From: a candidate division TM6 bacterium GW2011_GWE2_41_16
GTDB taxonomy: Bacteria > Babelota > Babeliae > Babelales > Babelaceae
DNA: 64,000 nt
NCBI GenBank assembly: GCA_000996695.1
Contig: LCAT01000001.1
Location: 59,754 to 123,753 of the forward strand
Direction: 5' to 3'
The translations under genes and the position numbers were made by a program. The notes beneath the pieces were generated by a model, which saw only the letters and a list, made by a program, of their open reading frames with translations, ran no database searches and had not been told where the DNA came from. Position 1 is the first letter of the stretch; each line of letters opens with the position of its first letter. Below, piece after piece: positions 42,690 through 51,091 of this stretch.

Positions 42690-43043
42690 AAACAACCTCT
42701 GTTTATATTTGGTTAATTAAAAATATTAATAATTAATAATTATAATATACAATATTTAAAAATCAATATTATATAGCGAAGTTCACTTAGCTACACACAC
42801 CCAAAACTACGTATAGTGCTATTCGGCTGCATAAAACGCAAACTTATCTGAGCGGGCCATAAGTAGTGCGGTCTTGGTACGCCTCTAAAAGACCATACTA
42901 TTTTATGACGCACCAACATGTCCGCCGAAGCCTCCAGGTAATAGCAAGAGCGTTTTATCTGGGCGTAAGCTTGTGCGTAGAAGGATGGCGCTCACCATAC
43001 ATAAAAACAAACATTGGAAACCCATCTAACCAAAAAATATTTT
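42690..43043. other. Gene-free gap with a repeat copy
   Basis: Contains an AT-rich stretch (42716-42770), a reversed repeat copy (42771-42861) and, from 42918, TGTCCGCCGAAGCCTCCAGG and neighbouring sequence that recall the post-tRNA module vocabulary (GCCTTCGC, CGGCGGACA). A 62-codon frame at 42866 lacks a Shine-Dalgarno sequence and looks like chance. No gene seen. Confidence 0.55.
42771..42861 (-). repeat. Intergenic ~105-bp repeat copy (reverse orientation)
   Basis: On the plus strand it starts ATATAGCGAAGTTCACTTAG and ends GAGCGGGCCAT. The middle has diverged from the other copies. Confidence 0.65.
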
Positions 43044-44402
43044 TTAAGAAATAATATAGTGTGTAATCACGCAATACAGCGTTATACCAATGATATCCAT
43101 CAGCGTTGCAAGCAATGGACCTGCCGCGTGAGCCGGATCAACTTTTAATTTCTTTAAAATAAGCGGCATACAGCTCCCAAGAACTATAGACACCATAACA
43201 ATAGCGCATAAAGAAATGCTTATAGCTAAGCAACCGAGTAGATTATGGCTTGATGCAGTATATGCACGCATAAATGCTACAACCCCAAGCACAAACGAGA
43301 GGATCGCTGCCATCGATATTTCTCGCCATAAAAATTTTTTTACGTTCGCGCTGGTGATTTGACCTGTCGCAAGACCCTGAATAATAATAGCAGACGTTTG
43401 CGATGAAGCATTACCTCCAGTCGAGGTAAGCATGGATATAAATCGCAAATAAAAAAAGGCAAGGGTAGCTTCGTAATATGCAAGCACCATACCAGATATT
43501 GACTGCGCTAAAAGTAAAAAAACTAACCAAGAACCGCGTTGAATCAAAATTTTGACGAACGGTGTTTCTAAATACGAGCCTTCCATGGGCGAAACTGTTG
43601 CCATACGATAGATATCTTCGCTGGCCTCCTGCTCAACCACATCAACCAATGTATCAGACGTAATAACCCCTAAAAAAAATCCCTCTTTGTCTATGACAGG
43701 CGCAATCGACACGTCATAGTGGGTCATAATATTAACGACCTCTTGACGGTCTTCTTGAGCAGGGATCGTAACGTTATCGGTATGCACAATATCAAAAAGA
43801 CGAAACTTTGGGTTCTTAAGAACAAGATCTTCGAGCTTGATATACCCTTCAAGCCGATTGTCTTGATCGGTCACAAATATCGTTTGATAAAAAGCTTTTT
43901 CTGGCTGCAGGCGCTGTAAAATTTTTATACTTTTTTCGATCGTAAAGTCTGCCATAAGCGTAAGTACGTCAGTATCCATGATACCGCCAGCAGACTCAGG
44001 ATCAAACTTAAGCAACGATACAACCTTTTGACGATCCTTTTTATGAAGCAGCTTAAGGTACTCTCTTAACGCATCGTCAGATAAATCATCAAACACATCG
44101 GTTAATTCATCAATAGATAGTCGCGCAAGAAGCTGTCCACGTTCCTTTTCTGCCAATAACGAGAGAATGTGTAATTTAAGCGTATCAGAGAGTTTGGTGA
44201 AAATAGCCACACGTTTTTCAAAGGGCATGGTCGTGAAAAGATCTTGTACTCTATCTTTATCTATGTAATTAAAAAACTGAGCAGCATCCGCGGGGTGCAT
44301 GGCAAGAAACTCGCTCCAAAGAAGTGACCCCATCGTAGATTTTTGGATAATCATGTCGTTAAAATAACGCGACATTTGCTCAAAAGTTTTTTGAATTGTC
44401 AT
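43044..44402 (-). CDS. mgtE: Magnesium transporter MgtE
   Basis: The 452-aa channel has the MgtE_N helical superhelix (1-125), two CBS domains (about 130-250, PESAGGIMDTDVLTLMADFT and VVNIMTHYDVSIAPVIDKEG) that sense cytosolic Mg2+, a plug helix, and the C-terminal five-helix membrane domain (STGGNASSQTSAIIIQGLATG and AHAAGPLLATLMDIIGITLY). In the family the pore helix supplies the selectivity Asp seen in MDIIG. Gene stands alone. Confidence 0.95.
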   Translation of the reverse strand: MTIQKTFEQMSRYFNDMIIQKSTMGSLLWSEFLAMHPADAAQFFNYIDKDRVQDLFTTMPFEKRVAIFTKLSDTLKLHILSLLAEKERGQLLARLSIDELTDVFDDLSDDALREYLKLLHKKDRQKVVSLLKFDPESAGGIMDTDVLTLMADFTIEKSIKILQRLQPEKAFYQTIFVTDQDNRLEGYIKLEDLVLKNPKFRLFDIVHTDNVTIPAQEDRQEVVNIMTHYDVSIAPVIDKEGFFLGVITSDTLVDVVEQEASEDIYRMATVSPMEGSYLETPFVKILIQRGSWLVFLLLAQSISGMVLAYYEATLAFFYLRFISMLTSTGGNASSQTSAIIIQGLATGQITSANVKKFLWREISMAAILSFVLGVVAFMRAYTASSHNLLGCLAISISLCAIVMVSIVLGSCMPLILKKLKVDPAHAAGPLLATLMDIIGITLYCVITHYIIS

Positions 44403-44537
44403 AGGAGAGGCCCCTTTTTAGGTGGGTTTACAAGAACACTTTATTAAGTCACTTTTCATTACACTACAAAGCCCTTACAAAAAAAGACTACTCGAACTTT
44501 CCTCTCAAAATAAACACCCGTCAAGAACCTCTTGTGG

Positions 44538-44543
44538 TATACT
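44538..44543 (+). promoter_or_regulatory. Possible extended -10 promoter of rluD
   Basis: TGG-TATACT (TGnTATACT) at 44535-44543 is an extended -10 element 68 nt before the rluD start, with no clear -35. Weak inference. The rest of the 44403-44610 gap shows no gene. Confidence 0.3.
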
Positions 44544-44610
44544 TACTAAAAAGACGTACATATAAAAAAAATAAAAGAAAATAGCACAAACTCAAAAAAA
44601 GAGGACGCTT

Positions 44611-45606
44611 ATGATCACACCAACTATCATTGCAGGGACGCCCTGCACCATTAACGTACACATAGACACTGTGCCCGTGCGCATCGATACTTTTTTGTCG
44701 CACACGTTCCCTCAATATTCTCGCAGTTTTTTCAAACGATTGATAGAAGAAGGCTGTATTATCCGCAATAATTTTGTGGTACAGAAAGAAAGCGTACTGG
44801 TAAAACCTGATGATTCTATCACCATCACCATACCAGCCTTACGCGATCGTCGAGCAATCATACAAGCAGCAGCAGCAAAAGAGCATCAACGTACCGATGT
44901 CACCATTATTTTTGAGCACAAAGATTTTTTGATCATCAACAAGCCGTCTAACATGGTCGTGCACGCACCCTCGCAGCGCAGTACCATTTTTTCCCTCTCT
45001 GATTGGCTTGTCATGCAATATAGCGAACTCGAAACCGTAGGCTATGAAGATCGCCCCGGCATCGTTCACAGACTTGATAAAGACACTACAGGCATCATGA
45101 TTATTCCGCGTAACACGCAAGCACACACGGCTATCTCAGCACTGTTTAAAAATCGCCAACTCACCAAAACATATTGCGCTGTGGTTGAAGGGCATCCGGT
45201 CGAAGAGGGTGCAATATCATACCCCATCTCTCGTCATCCTACCGATCGTAACCGTATGACCCATCTGATACCCACAGGCAGATCTGCACTTACAACATTC
45301 TCGGTTCAGGAATATTTTGAGAGCACGGCATTACTTAATGTATGCATTCATACGGGTCGAACACATCAAATACGCGTACACTGCAGCGCAATAGGTCACC
45401 CGGTCATGGGGGATCCCATTTATGGACACCGATCAAAACTGATTAAACGACAGGCATTGCATGCATCGAGCCTTGCTTTTGAGTGGGAGGGTACTAACTA
45501 TTGCTTTTCGGCAACACTTCCTGATGACATGAATATGCTTATAAAAGAGTTGCAAAAACGAGAAAGATCTTCTCACTTCCCTGAAGGCATTGATCCACTC
45601 GATTAA
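44611..45606 (+). CDS. rluD: RluD-type 23S rRNA pseudouridine synthase
   Basis: This 331-aa enzyme has an N-terminal S4 domain (VRIDTFLSHTFPQYSRSFFK) and the pseudouridine synthase domain with catalytic HRLDKDTTGIM (Asp156) and HTGRTHQIRVH. RluD makes pseudouridines in helix 69 of 23S rRNA; RluC/RluD subgroup cannot be told apart with certainty by eye. AGAGGA precedes the ATG. Its stop overlaps the orn stop in TTAA. Confidence 0.9.
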   Translation: MITPTIIAGTPCTINVHIDTVPVRIDTFLSHTFPQYSRSFFKRLIEEGCIIRNNFVVQKESVLVKPDDSITITIPALRDRRAIIQAAAAKEHQRTDVTIIFEHKDFLIINKPSNMVVHAPSQRSTIFSLSDWLVMQYSELETVGYEDRPGIVHRLDKDTTGIMIIPRNTQAHTAISALFKNRQLTKTYCAVVEGHPVEEGAISYPISRHPTDRNRMTHLIPTGRSALTTFSVQEYFESTALLNVCIHTGRTHQIRVHCSAIGHPVMGDPIYGHRSKLIKRQALHASSLAFEWEGTNYCFSATLPDDMNMLIKELQKRERSSHFPEGIDPLD

Positions 45607-46145
45607 AGAATAAAAAACTTTGAGCGATAAAACTCGAGCTCTTGAATTGACTCTAAAATGTCATCAAGAGCTCGATGATTTTTGTTCTTTTTAAACTCTG
45701 CCGTAACACCGTACCAACGCAGCACAAGCTCTTTAACCGAGCTCACGTCTATTACACGATAATGGGCATATTGATCGATACTAGGCATATGCGTGCGCAA
45801 AAAGGCACGATCTTGATACACCGTGTTGCCGCACAATGGCGAACTGTCCTTAGGACACCAGTGCGCAAAAAACTCAAGCGTCTGCTTTTGAGCATCATCG
45901 AGAGTTGTTGTGCTTGCGCGCACACGATCGAGCAATCCTGATTGTGTGTGCTGGTTCAGGCACCATGCATTCATTACAGAAAGATGTTGTTCTGACTGAT
46001 GAATCACAAGATTCGGACCATGAGCCAGAACAACTAAATTATTATCAGTAACTATTGATGCAATTTCAAGAATGTGATCGTTATCCGGATTCAATCCCGT
46101 CATTTCAAGGTCTATCCAAAACAAGCGCTCATTCTTGTGTGCCAT
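45603..46145 (-). CDS. orn: Oligoribonuclease
   Basis: The 180-aa DEDDh 3'-5' exonuclease has FWIDLEMTGLNPDNDHILEI (D12, E14), LCGNTVYQDRAFLRTHMP and the closing HRALDDILESIQEL with the H..D pair. It degrades 2-5 nt RNA to mononucleotides and, in many bacteria, pGpG. It starts three nucleotides after the infB stop, so it is cotranslated with infB. Confidence 0.95.
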   Translation of the reverse strand: MAHKNERLFWIDLEMTGLNPDNDHILEIASIVTDNNLVVLAHGPNLVIHQSEQHLSVMNAWCLNQHTQSGLLDRVRASTTTLDDAQKQTLEFFAHWCPKDSSPLCGNTVYQDRAFLRTHMPSIDQYAHYRVIDVSSVKELVLRWYGVTAEFKKNKNHRALDDILESIQELEFYRSKFFIL

Positions 46146-46148
46146 CTT

Positions 46149-48365
46149 TTATTGTTGCTCCTGCGGAACCATGATAAAGGCTTCAACACGATCGTCGACT
46201 TGCCAATCGGTATATCCATCGATCATAAAGCCACACTCAAATCCTTTATGCACTTCTTTGACCGATTTTTTATCACGCTGCAAGCTCGAAACCTTGCCTT
46301 CTCCGATCTTGTGTTTGCCGCGCCAGACAACAAGTTTGCTGTCCTTTGGTAACACGCCACTGACAACTCGACATCCAGCAATAACACCAACATTTTTGAT
46401 ATCAAAAACCTTGAGAACAAGCGCTTCTGCAATTTTTTTAGAAATCATTTTGATCGGCTTATTTTTGTCAGCGACCAGAGCAATGTCTTCTAAAAATTTA
46501 TAAATAATATCGAACAAATGCACTTCAACACCAAGCCTTTGAGCAGCAACAGTAGCGCTGGGCTCAATTTTGACATGCAATCCGTATACCAAAGCACCAG
46601 TGTCCGCAGCAAACTCAATGTCGCCCTCGTTGAGAGGACCAACACCCGCACGCACAACTGAAATATGCTTAAACGTTTTACCCGAAATCTTGTCCATCGA
46701 ATTAATCAAAGCTTCTTGCGAAGACAGGTTATCAGTTTTAAGCAACACTGGCAGGCTTTCTTTTGAACCAGTCAGTGCTTGATTAATCAGTCGAGGAGCT
46801 GTGGCTTCTCTTTTTGCAAGATCTGCCCACTCCTGAACTTCTTTTTGAGAACCGACCTTAAACACATCACCAACGGATGGTAACTGCGAAAAACCTGCAA
46901 CTCGTACAGGATCCGCAGGTCCAATTTCACGTACATTGTGACCAAAGGAATCGAAAAGCGAGCTTACGCGTCCAAACATAGTTCCACACGCAAAATTGTC
47001 ACCTACGCGCAACATGCCATGTTGACATATAATCGTTGCAACAGGACCACGTCCATGCTCAATCATCGACTCAAGAACAAACCCTATAGCAGGGCGCTCA
47101 AGATCAGCCTTAAGCTCAAGCATTTCTGCCTGAAGATCAATCATTTCAAGAAGTTCGTCAACATTTTGACCGGTCTTTGCCGAAATGCTTACGCATACGG
47201 TTTGACCACCCCAGGCTTCAGACAAAAGCCCATGTTGAGCCAATCCCTTGTACACCTGTTCAATTTGAGCAGGAGAAACTTTATCAACTTTGTTGATGGC
47301 AACAATAATAGGCAACTCAGATCGTTGAGCAGCTTTAATTGCTTCAATGGTTTGCGGCATAATGCCATCATCGGCAGCAACGATAAGCACAATAATATCC
47401 GCAGCGCGAATGCCACGCACACGCATCATGGTAAATGCTTCGTGACCGGGAGTATCTATAAACACAATTGAACCGTGTTTTGTTTGTGCTTCATATGCGC
47501 CAAGATGCTGCGTTATACCACCCTTTTCACGGGATGCAACGCGCGTTTTGCGTATATAATCAAGCAATGTCGTTTTACCATGATCAACGTGACCAACGAC
47601 AACAACAATCGGTTTTCTTTTTGTTTGAGTAGCACCAGCAACTTCACCTTTTGAGGCAAGCTTTGCCGCAGAGGTTATATCGGTATTTTGCGAAGACTTT
47701 GGCTCGTCTTTAGCTACGGTAAACCCAAAAGGTTCGGCAAGCGTTGCTATTGTTTCGATTGATAGCAACTGATTCTTTGTTGCCATGTGCCCTTTGCGTA
47801 AAAGGGTCACAATGATTTCAGAAGCATTTTTTCCCAAAACATCCGCCAACAAACCAACGGTCATAGCCTCTTTTTTGAGCTCAATGTTTTTAGGCTCAAG
47901 AGGTGTAGCAGCAGTTTTTTTTACTGGATCGATACCTTGTTTAGCAACAATAGGTGTAAATACTTTTTGCACAAATGGTGCTGAAACCGTTTGTGGGACT
48001 TTTTTCTGCTCAATAACTTTTTTTTCAGCAGGTTGCGTTGTTTCCTGTTTTGGTTGGGTAACAGGAAGCTTGGGCACATTTTTTTCAAATACTGGTTTTA
48101 CAGCCACAGATGGTTCCTTTTGAGAAGCAGGAACGGGCTGCTCAGATTTTGGCGCACCTAGTTCTACTTGTTTAGTTATTTTTTCTTTTAGAATCGAGTC
48201 GGTCGTTTTTTTTGTACTTTTTTCCAAGTACTGATCAAGCATATCGATAGCTTCTTGTGGCAAAACAGCCATGTGTGAAGATATATCAAAATCTTTTTGT
48301 TCCAAAATCTCGAGAACGTCTTTACTTTTCATCCCATATTTTTTCGAATATTCATACACACGCAT
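46149..48365 (-). CDS. infB: Translation initiation factor IF-2
   Basis: The 738-aa protein has two IF2_N domains (MRVYEYSKKYGMKSKDVLEI at 1-20 and AMTVGLLADVLGKNASEIIV near 168-190) joined by a Pro/Lys-rich linker, then the G domain (GHVDHGKTT at 258-266, DTPGHEAFTMMR, NKVDKV) and C-terminal IF2 domains. It brings fMet-tRNA to the 30S. AGGAG precedes the ATG. Follows nusA, but rbfA and truB do not follow. Confidence 0.97.
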   Translation of the reverse strand: MRVYEYSKKYGMKSKDVLEILEQKDFDISSHMAVLPQEAIDMLDQYLEKSTKKTTDSILKEKITKQVELGAPKSEQPVPASQKEPSVAVKPVFEKNVPKLPVTQPKQETTQPAEKKVIEQKKVPQTVSAPFVQKVFTPIVAKQGIDPVKKTAATPLEPKNIELKKEAMTVGLLADVLGKNASEIIVTLLRKGHMATKNQLLSIETIATLAEPFGFTVAKDEPKSSQNTDITSAAKLASKGEVAGATQTKRKPIVVVVGHVDHGKTTLLDYIRKTRVASREKGGITQHLGAYEAQTKHGSIVFIDTPGHEAFTMMRVRGIRAADIIVLIVAADDGIMPQTIEAIKAAQRSELPIIVAINKVDKVSPAQIEQVYKGLAQHGLLSEAWGGQTVCVSISAKTGQNVDELLEMIDLQAEMLELKADLERPAIGFVLESMIEHGRGPVATIICQHGMLRVGDNFACGTMFGRVSSLFDSFGHNVREIGPADPVRVAGFSQLPSVGDVFKVGSQKEVQEWADLAKREATAPRLINQALTGSKESLPVLLKTDNLSSQEALINSMDKISGKTFKHISVVRAGVGPLNEGDIEFAADTGALVYGLHVKIEPSATVAAQRLGVEVHLFDIIYKFLEDIALVADKNKPIKMISKKIAEALVLKVFDIKNVGVIAGCRVVSGVLPKDSKLVVWRGKHKIGEGKVSSLQRDKKSVKEVHKGFECGFMIDGYTDWQVDDRVEAFIMVPQEQQ

Positions 48366-48418
48366 GGCAACTCCTCTCTAAAAAACAGGCGAGGACTTCG
48401 TGCTGAGTTTGGTACTAT

Positions 48419-49558
48419 CTACTTGTCAGACTCACCATCAGCATCAATGTTTTCTTCGCTGGTCGATTGCTCGTTTTTCACTGGTTCACTTTGTTGCCAT
48501 TCGCCAGACTCTTGGTCTATCGTAGGCAATTCAAGAGATTCAGTGTTCGTTTTGTCTGCAATATTAATTTTTAAGCCCGTAAGTTGCGAAGCAAGCGATA
48601 TATTATTACCGCCTTTACCAATAGCAACTGATCGCTGATCAGGAGCTACCGTCACATCAACCATATCAGGAGCTACAATTTTGACGTGCTCAACAACCGC
48701 AGGCTTAAGCGCGCCAGCAACAAGCTCTTCTATCGTGTCCGCAAAACCAACAACATCAACCTTCTCGTTGCCAAGTTCTTTTAAAATTGGCTTGATACGA
48801 GCACCGCCAACACCAATGCAGGTACCGACAGAGTCAATGTTTTTGTCATGAGAAACTACAAGAACTTTTGTTTTGTATCCCGGAATACGCACAATTTTTT
48901 TGATTTCGACAATGTTCTCAAAAACTTCAGGAATCTCGAGCTCAAACAAACGTCGCACAAAGTCTGCAGAGGTACGCTCCAAAAAGAGTTGATAATCACC
49001 GCGAGGCTCAATTAATACCTCACGCAACAACGCACGTATAGCAAAACCTACAGAACATGAATCGGTAGGTAAAATTGCAGTGCGCGGCAAAAAGGCAAAT
49101 GCGTCTTGCAGCTTAACGAGATAACCATTGCGTTCGCACTTATGAATCGTGCCATGCACAATAGCGCCTTCTTTGCTTTTGAACTCTTTGTATATTGCGG
49201 CAGACTCAATGCTCTTAATTTTTTGGGCAATGATCTGTTTTGCTTTGAGAATTTCGATACGACCGATTGGTAAATCAAAAGTCATTTCGATTTCATCGCC
49301 GACCTTTGTCTTGGAATCAAGCGCGAGAGCTTTTTTCAATGAGATCTCTAGAACATCGTTTTTAACAGTTTCTACAACCGTTTTTTTTGCAATGATCGAG
49401 ATTTCGTCATCTTTTTTGCTATACACTGCGTCCAGGTTGTAGTCAGGATATTTCTTCTTGTAAGCAGCAAGCATGCCCTCGCACATAACGGTGTTGAGGG
49501 TTGCGCGGTCTAAGCCACGCTCTTCAATCAATTCATCGATTACATGAGACAATTTCAC
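48419..49558 (-). CDS. nusA: Transcription termination/antitermination factor NusA
   Basis: The GTG at 49558 lies eight nucleotides after AAGGA and begins VKLSHVIDELIEERGLDRAT, the NusA N-terminal domain; the frame continues upstream with no NusA sequence. The 379-aa product has the RNA-polymerase binding domain, an S1 domain (GAIVHGTIHKCERNGYLVKL), KH1 (VGGARIKPILKELG) and KH2 (VAIGKGGNNISLASQLTGLK). The C-terminal acidic repeats of E. coli NusA are absent. rimP is not upstream. Confidence 0.95.
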   Translation of the reverse strand: MKLSHVIDELIEERGLDRATLNTVMCEGMLAAYKKKYPDYNLDAVYSKKDDEISIIAKKTVVETVKNDVLEISLKKALALDSKTKVGDEIEMTFDLPIGRIEILKAKQIIAQKIKSIESAAIYKEFKSKEGAIVHGTIHKCERNGYLVKLQDAFAFLPRTAILPTDSCSVGFAIRALLREVLIEPRGDYQLFLERTSADFVRRLFELEIPEVFENIVEIKKIVRIPGYKTKVLVVSHDKNIDSVGTCIGVGGARIKPILKELGNEKVDVVGFADTIEELVAGALKPAVVEHVKIVAPDMVDVTVAPDQRSVAIGKGGNNISLASQLTGLKINIADKTNTESLELPTIDQESGEWQQSEPVKNEQSTSEENIDADGESDK

Positions 49559-49789
49559 AGACTTGGTCCTTGCTTGCAAAAAAACTATAACTAACAACAC
49601 GGCGATTATGCGCGCAATAGCGATTCTCCCAAAAACCTGGCCACATACAGTCGAAAAAATGTGGTTAAATCAACGTTTTTACACGATACGTTGACGCGGG
49701 TTATGTAGCGATAGCTATAACACTCAGAAGCAGTGTATATCGTTTTTTAAGAGAGTACAAAAAAAAACACAATTCTCTTTGTCATGTCG

Positions 49790-50161
49790 TCTATTATTAG
49801 TCTTAAATATAATTATATAAATCTAATAATAATAGATGAATAAGTTTTGGTGGATAACTTTTATCCTATCACTTTGAAAGCGTTGTCAATTCAATACATT
49901 GTAGTGATTTTTGGGTGGTGGATAACTTGTGGATAACTTTTATGTTTTATTCACAGTATGCTTGTTAGTATCTTAAAATCTTATTATCGCTGGTTGATAA
50001 CTTTTAAAACATGCTATGAATGCCCCAATGATTTGCAATAATTTTTGTGCTGTAAAAAGTTATCAACCCTCTATCCACAAGTTATCCACCACTTATCCAC
50101 AAGTTATCCACCACCCAAATTTTATTTGTTTTTTCTATTAGGAATAAAATTTGGGTGGTGG
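49790..50161. other. Candidate chromosomal replication origin (oriC)
   Basis: A gene-free stretch with clustered DnaA-box-like 9-mers. On the plus strand, TTATCAACC, CTATCCACA, TTATCCACC, TTATCCACA and TTATCCACC begin at 50060, 50071, 50082, 50093 and 50104, exactly 11 bp apart. On the minus strand, boxes lie at 49849-49857, 49917-49925, 49928-49936 and 49992-50000, two of them 11 bp apart. Beside them is a very AT-rich segment (49790-49840: AAATATAATTATATAAATC and neighbours) suited to duplex unwinding. A 19-bp perfect inverted repeat (50108-50126 with 50143-50161) closes the region. dnaA and dnaN are not in the window. Confidence 0.72.
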
Positions 50162-50230
50162 CACATTATTGAGGAGTTGTTGTGGTTGTTGTACATGTTT
50201 TTTGAGATGTCATGTTATCTAAAGCGATGT

Positions 50231-50371
50231 TTATGGCAAAAGCCATCCCCCTTCGCATAAAGCTACGGCGGACAAGTTTATGGCCCGCTCAAACATGCTT
50301 TCTGTTTATATTACTAAATCACACTATTCATGATCACGAATGAGCAAAGCTAAGTGGACTTCGCTATATTT
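50231..50371 (+). repeat. Intergenic repeat copy with a nested insert, overlapping the udg stop
   Basis: Standard head and tail, but between GCCAT and TGGCCCGCTC lies about 31 extra nt (CCCCTTCGCATAAAGCTACG and GCGGACAAG), a sequence similar in wording to the post-tRNA module. The tail reads into the end of the uracil-DNA glycosylase gene and supplies its stop. Confidence 0.8.
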
Positions 50372-50952
50372 TGCAAATCTTGTGCGAGTTCTTTAACCGT
50401 TTTAAGGTCTTTTCTGAGTGTTTCTTTTTCTGCCGGATTATAGAGTGCATAGGCCGGATGAATTGTAGGCAAAAGAATGCAGTTTTCATATACAATTTGC
50501 TTGCCGCGTGCTGTCGTTATGTTTGGTGCCATAGGGCAGATGCTTTTAAGAGAACTTGCGCCTAACGTGCAAATTATAAGCGGTTTAATAATATCGATCT
50601 CTTCTTTGAGATAGGTATGATAGCAGTATATGATTTCTTGAGGTGTTGGGGTACGATTTTGTGGTGGTCGCCACTTGACGATGTTGGTGATAAAACAGTC
50701 GGCCGGATTGAACTCAAGTTCTTTAAGGAGTGTACGCAAAAGCATGCCAGACCTTCCGACAAATGGTCTTCCTTGCTCTGACTCTTTTTGTCCTGGAGCT
50801 TCGCCTATGAACATAATTTTTGCATCCACCGAACCCTCACCCGTCACGAATCGTTCGCTTTCACTGTACGGTGGTTTTTGGCCGATTTTGGTTTCAATAT
50901 CCGTTTTAAAATACAGCTTTTTTAAAAGTTCACGCTTTTCTTCGGTAGACAC
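50350..50952 (-). CDS. Uracil-DNA glycosylase, family-4-like, without Fe-S ligands
   Basis: The 200-aa protein removes uracil from DNA. Motifs GEAPGQKESEQGRPFVGRSG (50-69), TNIVKWRPPQNRTPTPQE (89-106) and HPAYAL (165-170) are those of family 4/5 UDG. Family 4 enzymes normally hold a 4Fe-4S cluster with four cysteines; here the N-terminal CxxC is missing (LYFKTDIETK), the RPP-preceding Cys is Trp94, and only Cys110 remains. The last residues (NIAKST) and the TAG stop lie in the repeat tail. AAAGG precedes the GTG start. Confidence 0.85.
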   Translation of the reverse strand: MSTEEKRELLKKLYFKTDIETKIGQKPPYSESERFVTGEGSVDAKIMFIGEAPGQKESEQGRPFVGRSGMLLRTLLKELEFNPADCFITNIVKWRPPQNRTPTPQEIIYCYHTYLKEEIDIIKPLIICTLGASSLKSICPMAPNITTARGKQIVYENCILLPTIHPAYALYNPAEKETLRKDLKTVKELAQDLQNIAKST

Positions 50953-51004
50953 GGCTAAACCTTTTTACAAAAAATATTTTTTGATGGCGTTTGACTTTTA
51001 GTCT

Positions 51005-51042
51005 AACAAAAAGACCCCGGTTTTACCCGAGGCCTTTTTTTT
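51005..51042 (-). terminator. Terminator of the ankyrin gene (duplicate of the 14.6-kb terminator)
   Basis: Read on the minus strand, CCTCGGGTAAAACCGGGGTC and a TTTTTGTTA run follow the 51092 gene. It is the same 29-nt sequence as 14596-14624. Confidence 0.85.
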
Positions 51043-51091
51043 TCATTACGTGAATAATTGCTGTTTTTTACTCAAAAATTTTTACGTGTTT

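Noticed and set aside
42866..43054. 62-codon plus-strand frame between two minus-strand genes
   Set aside because: No Shine-Dalgarno, no signal or domain, and composition like the surrounding repeat debris.
49790..50161. Plasmid-type iterons instead of oriC
   Set aside because: The 11-bp spaced units match the DnaA-box consensus rather than a private iteron, and no rep gene is near.
23081..50371. CRISPR array from the recurring ~105-bp repeats
   Set aside because: Copies are kilobases apart, in both orientations, with no regular spacers and no cas genes.
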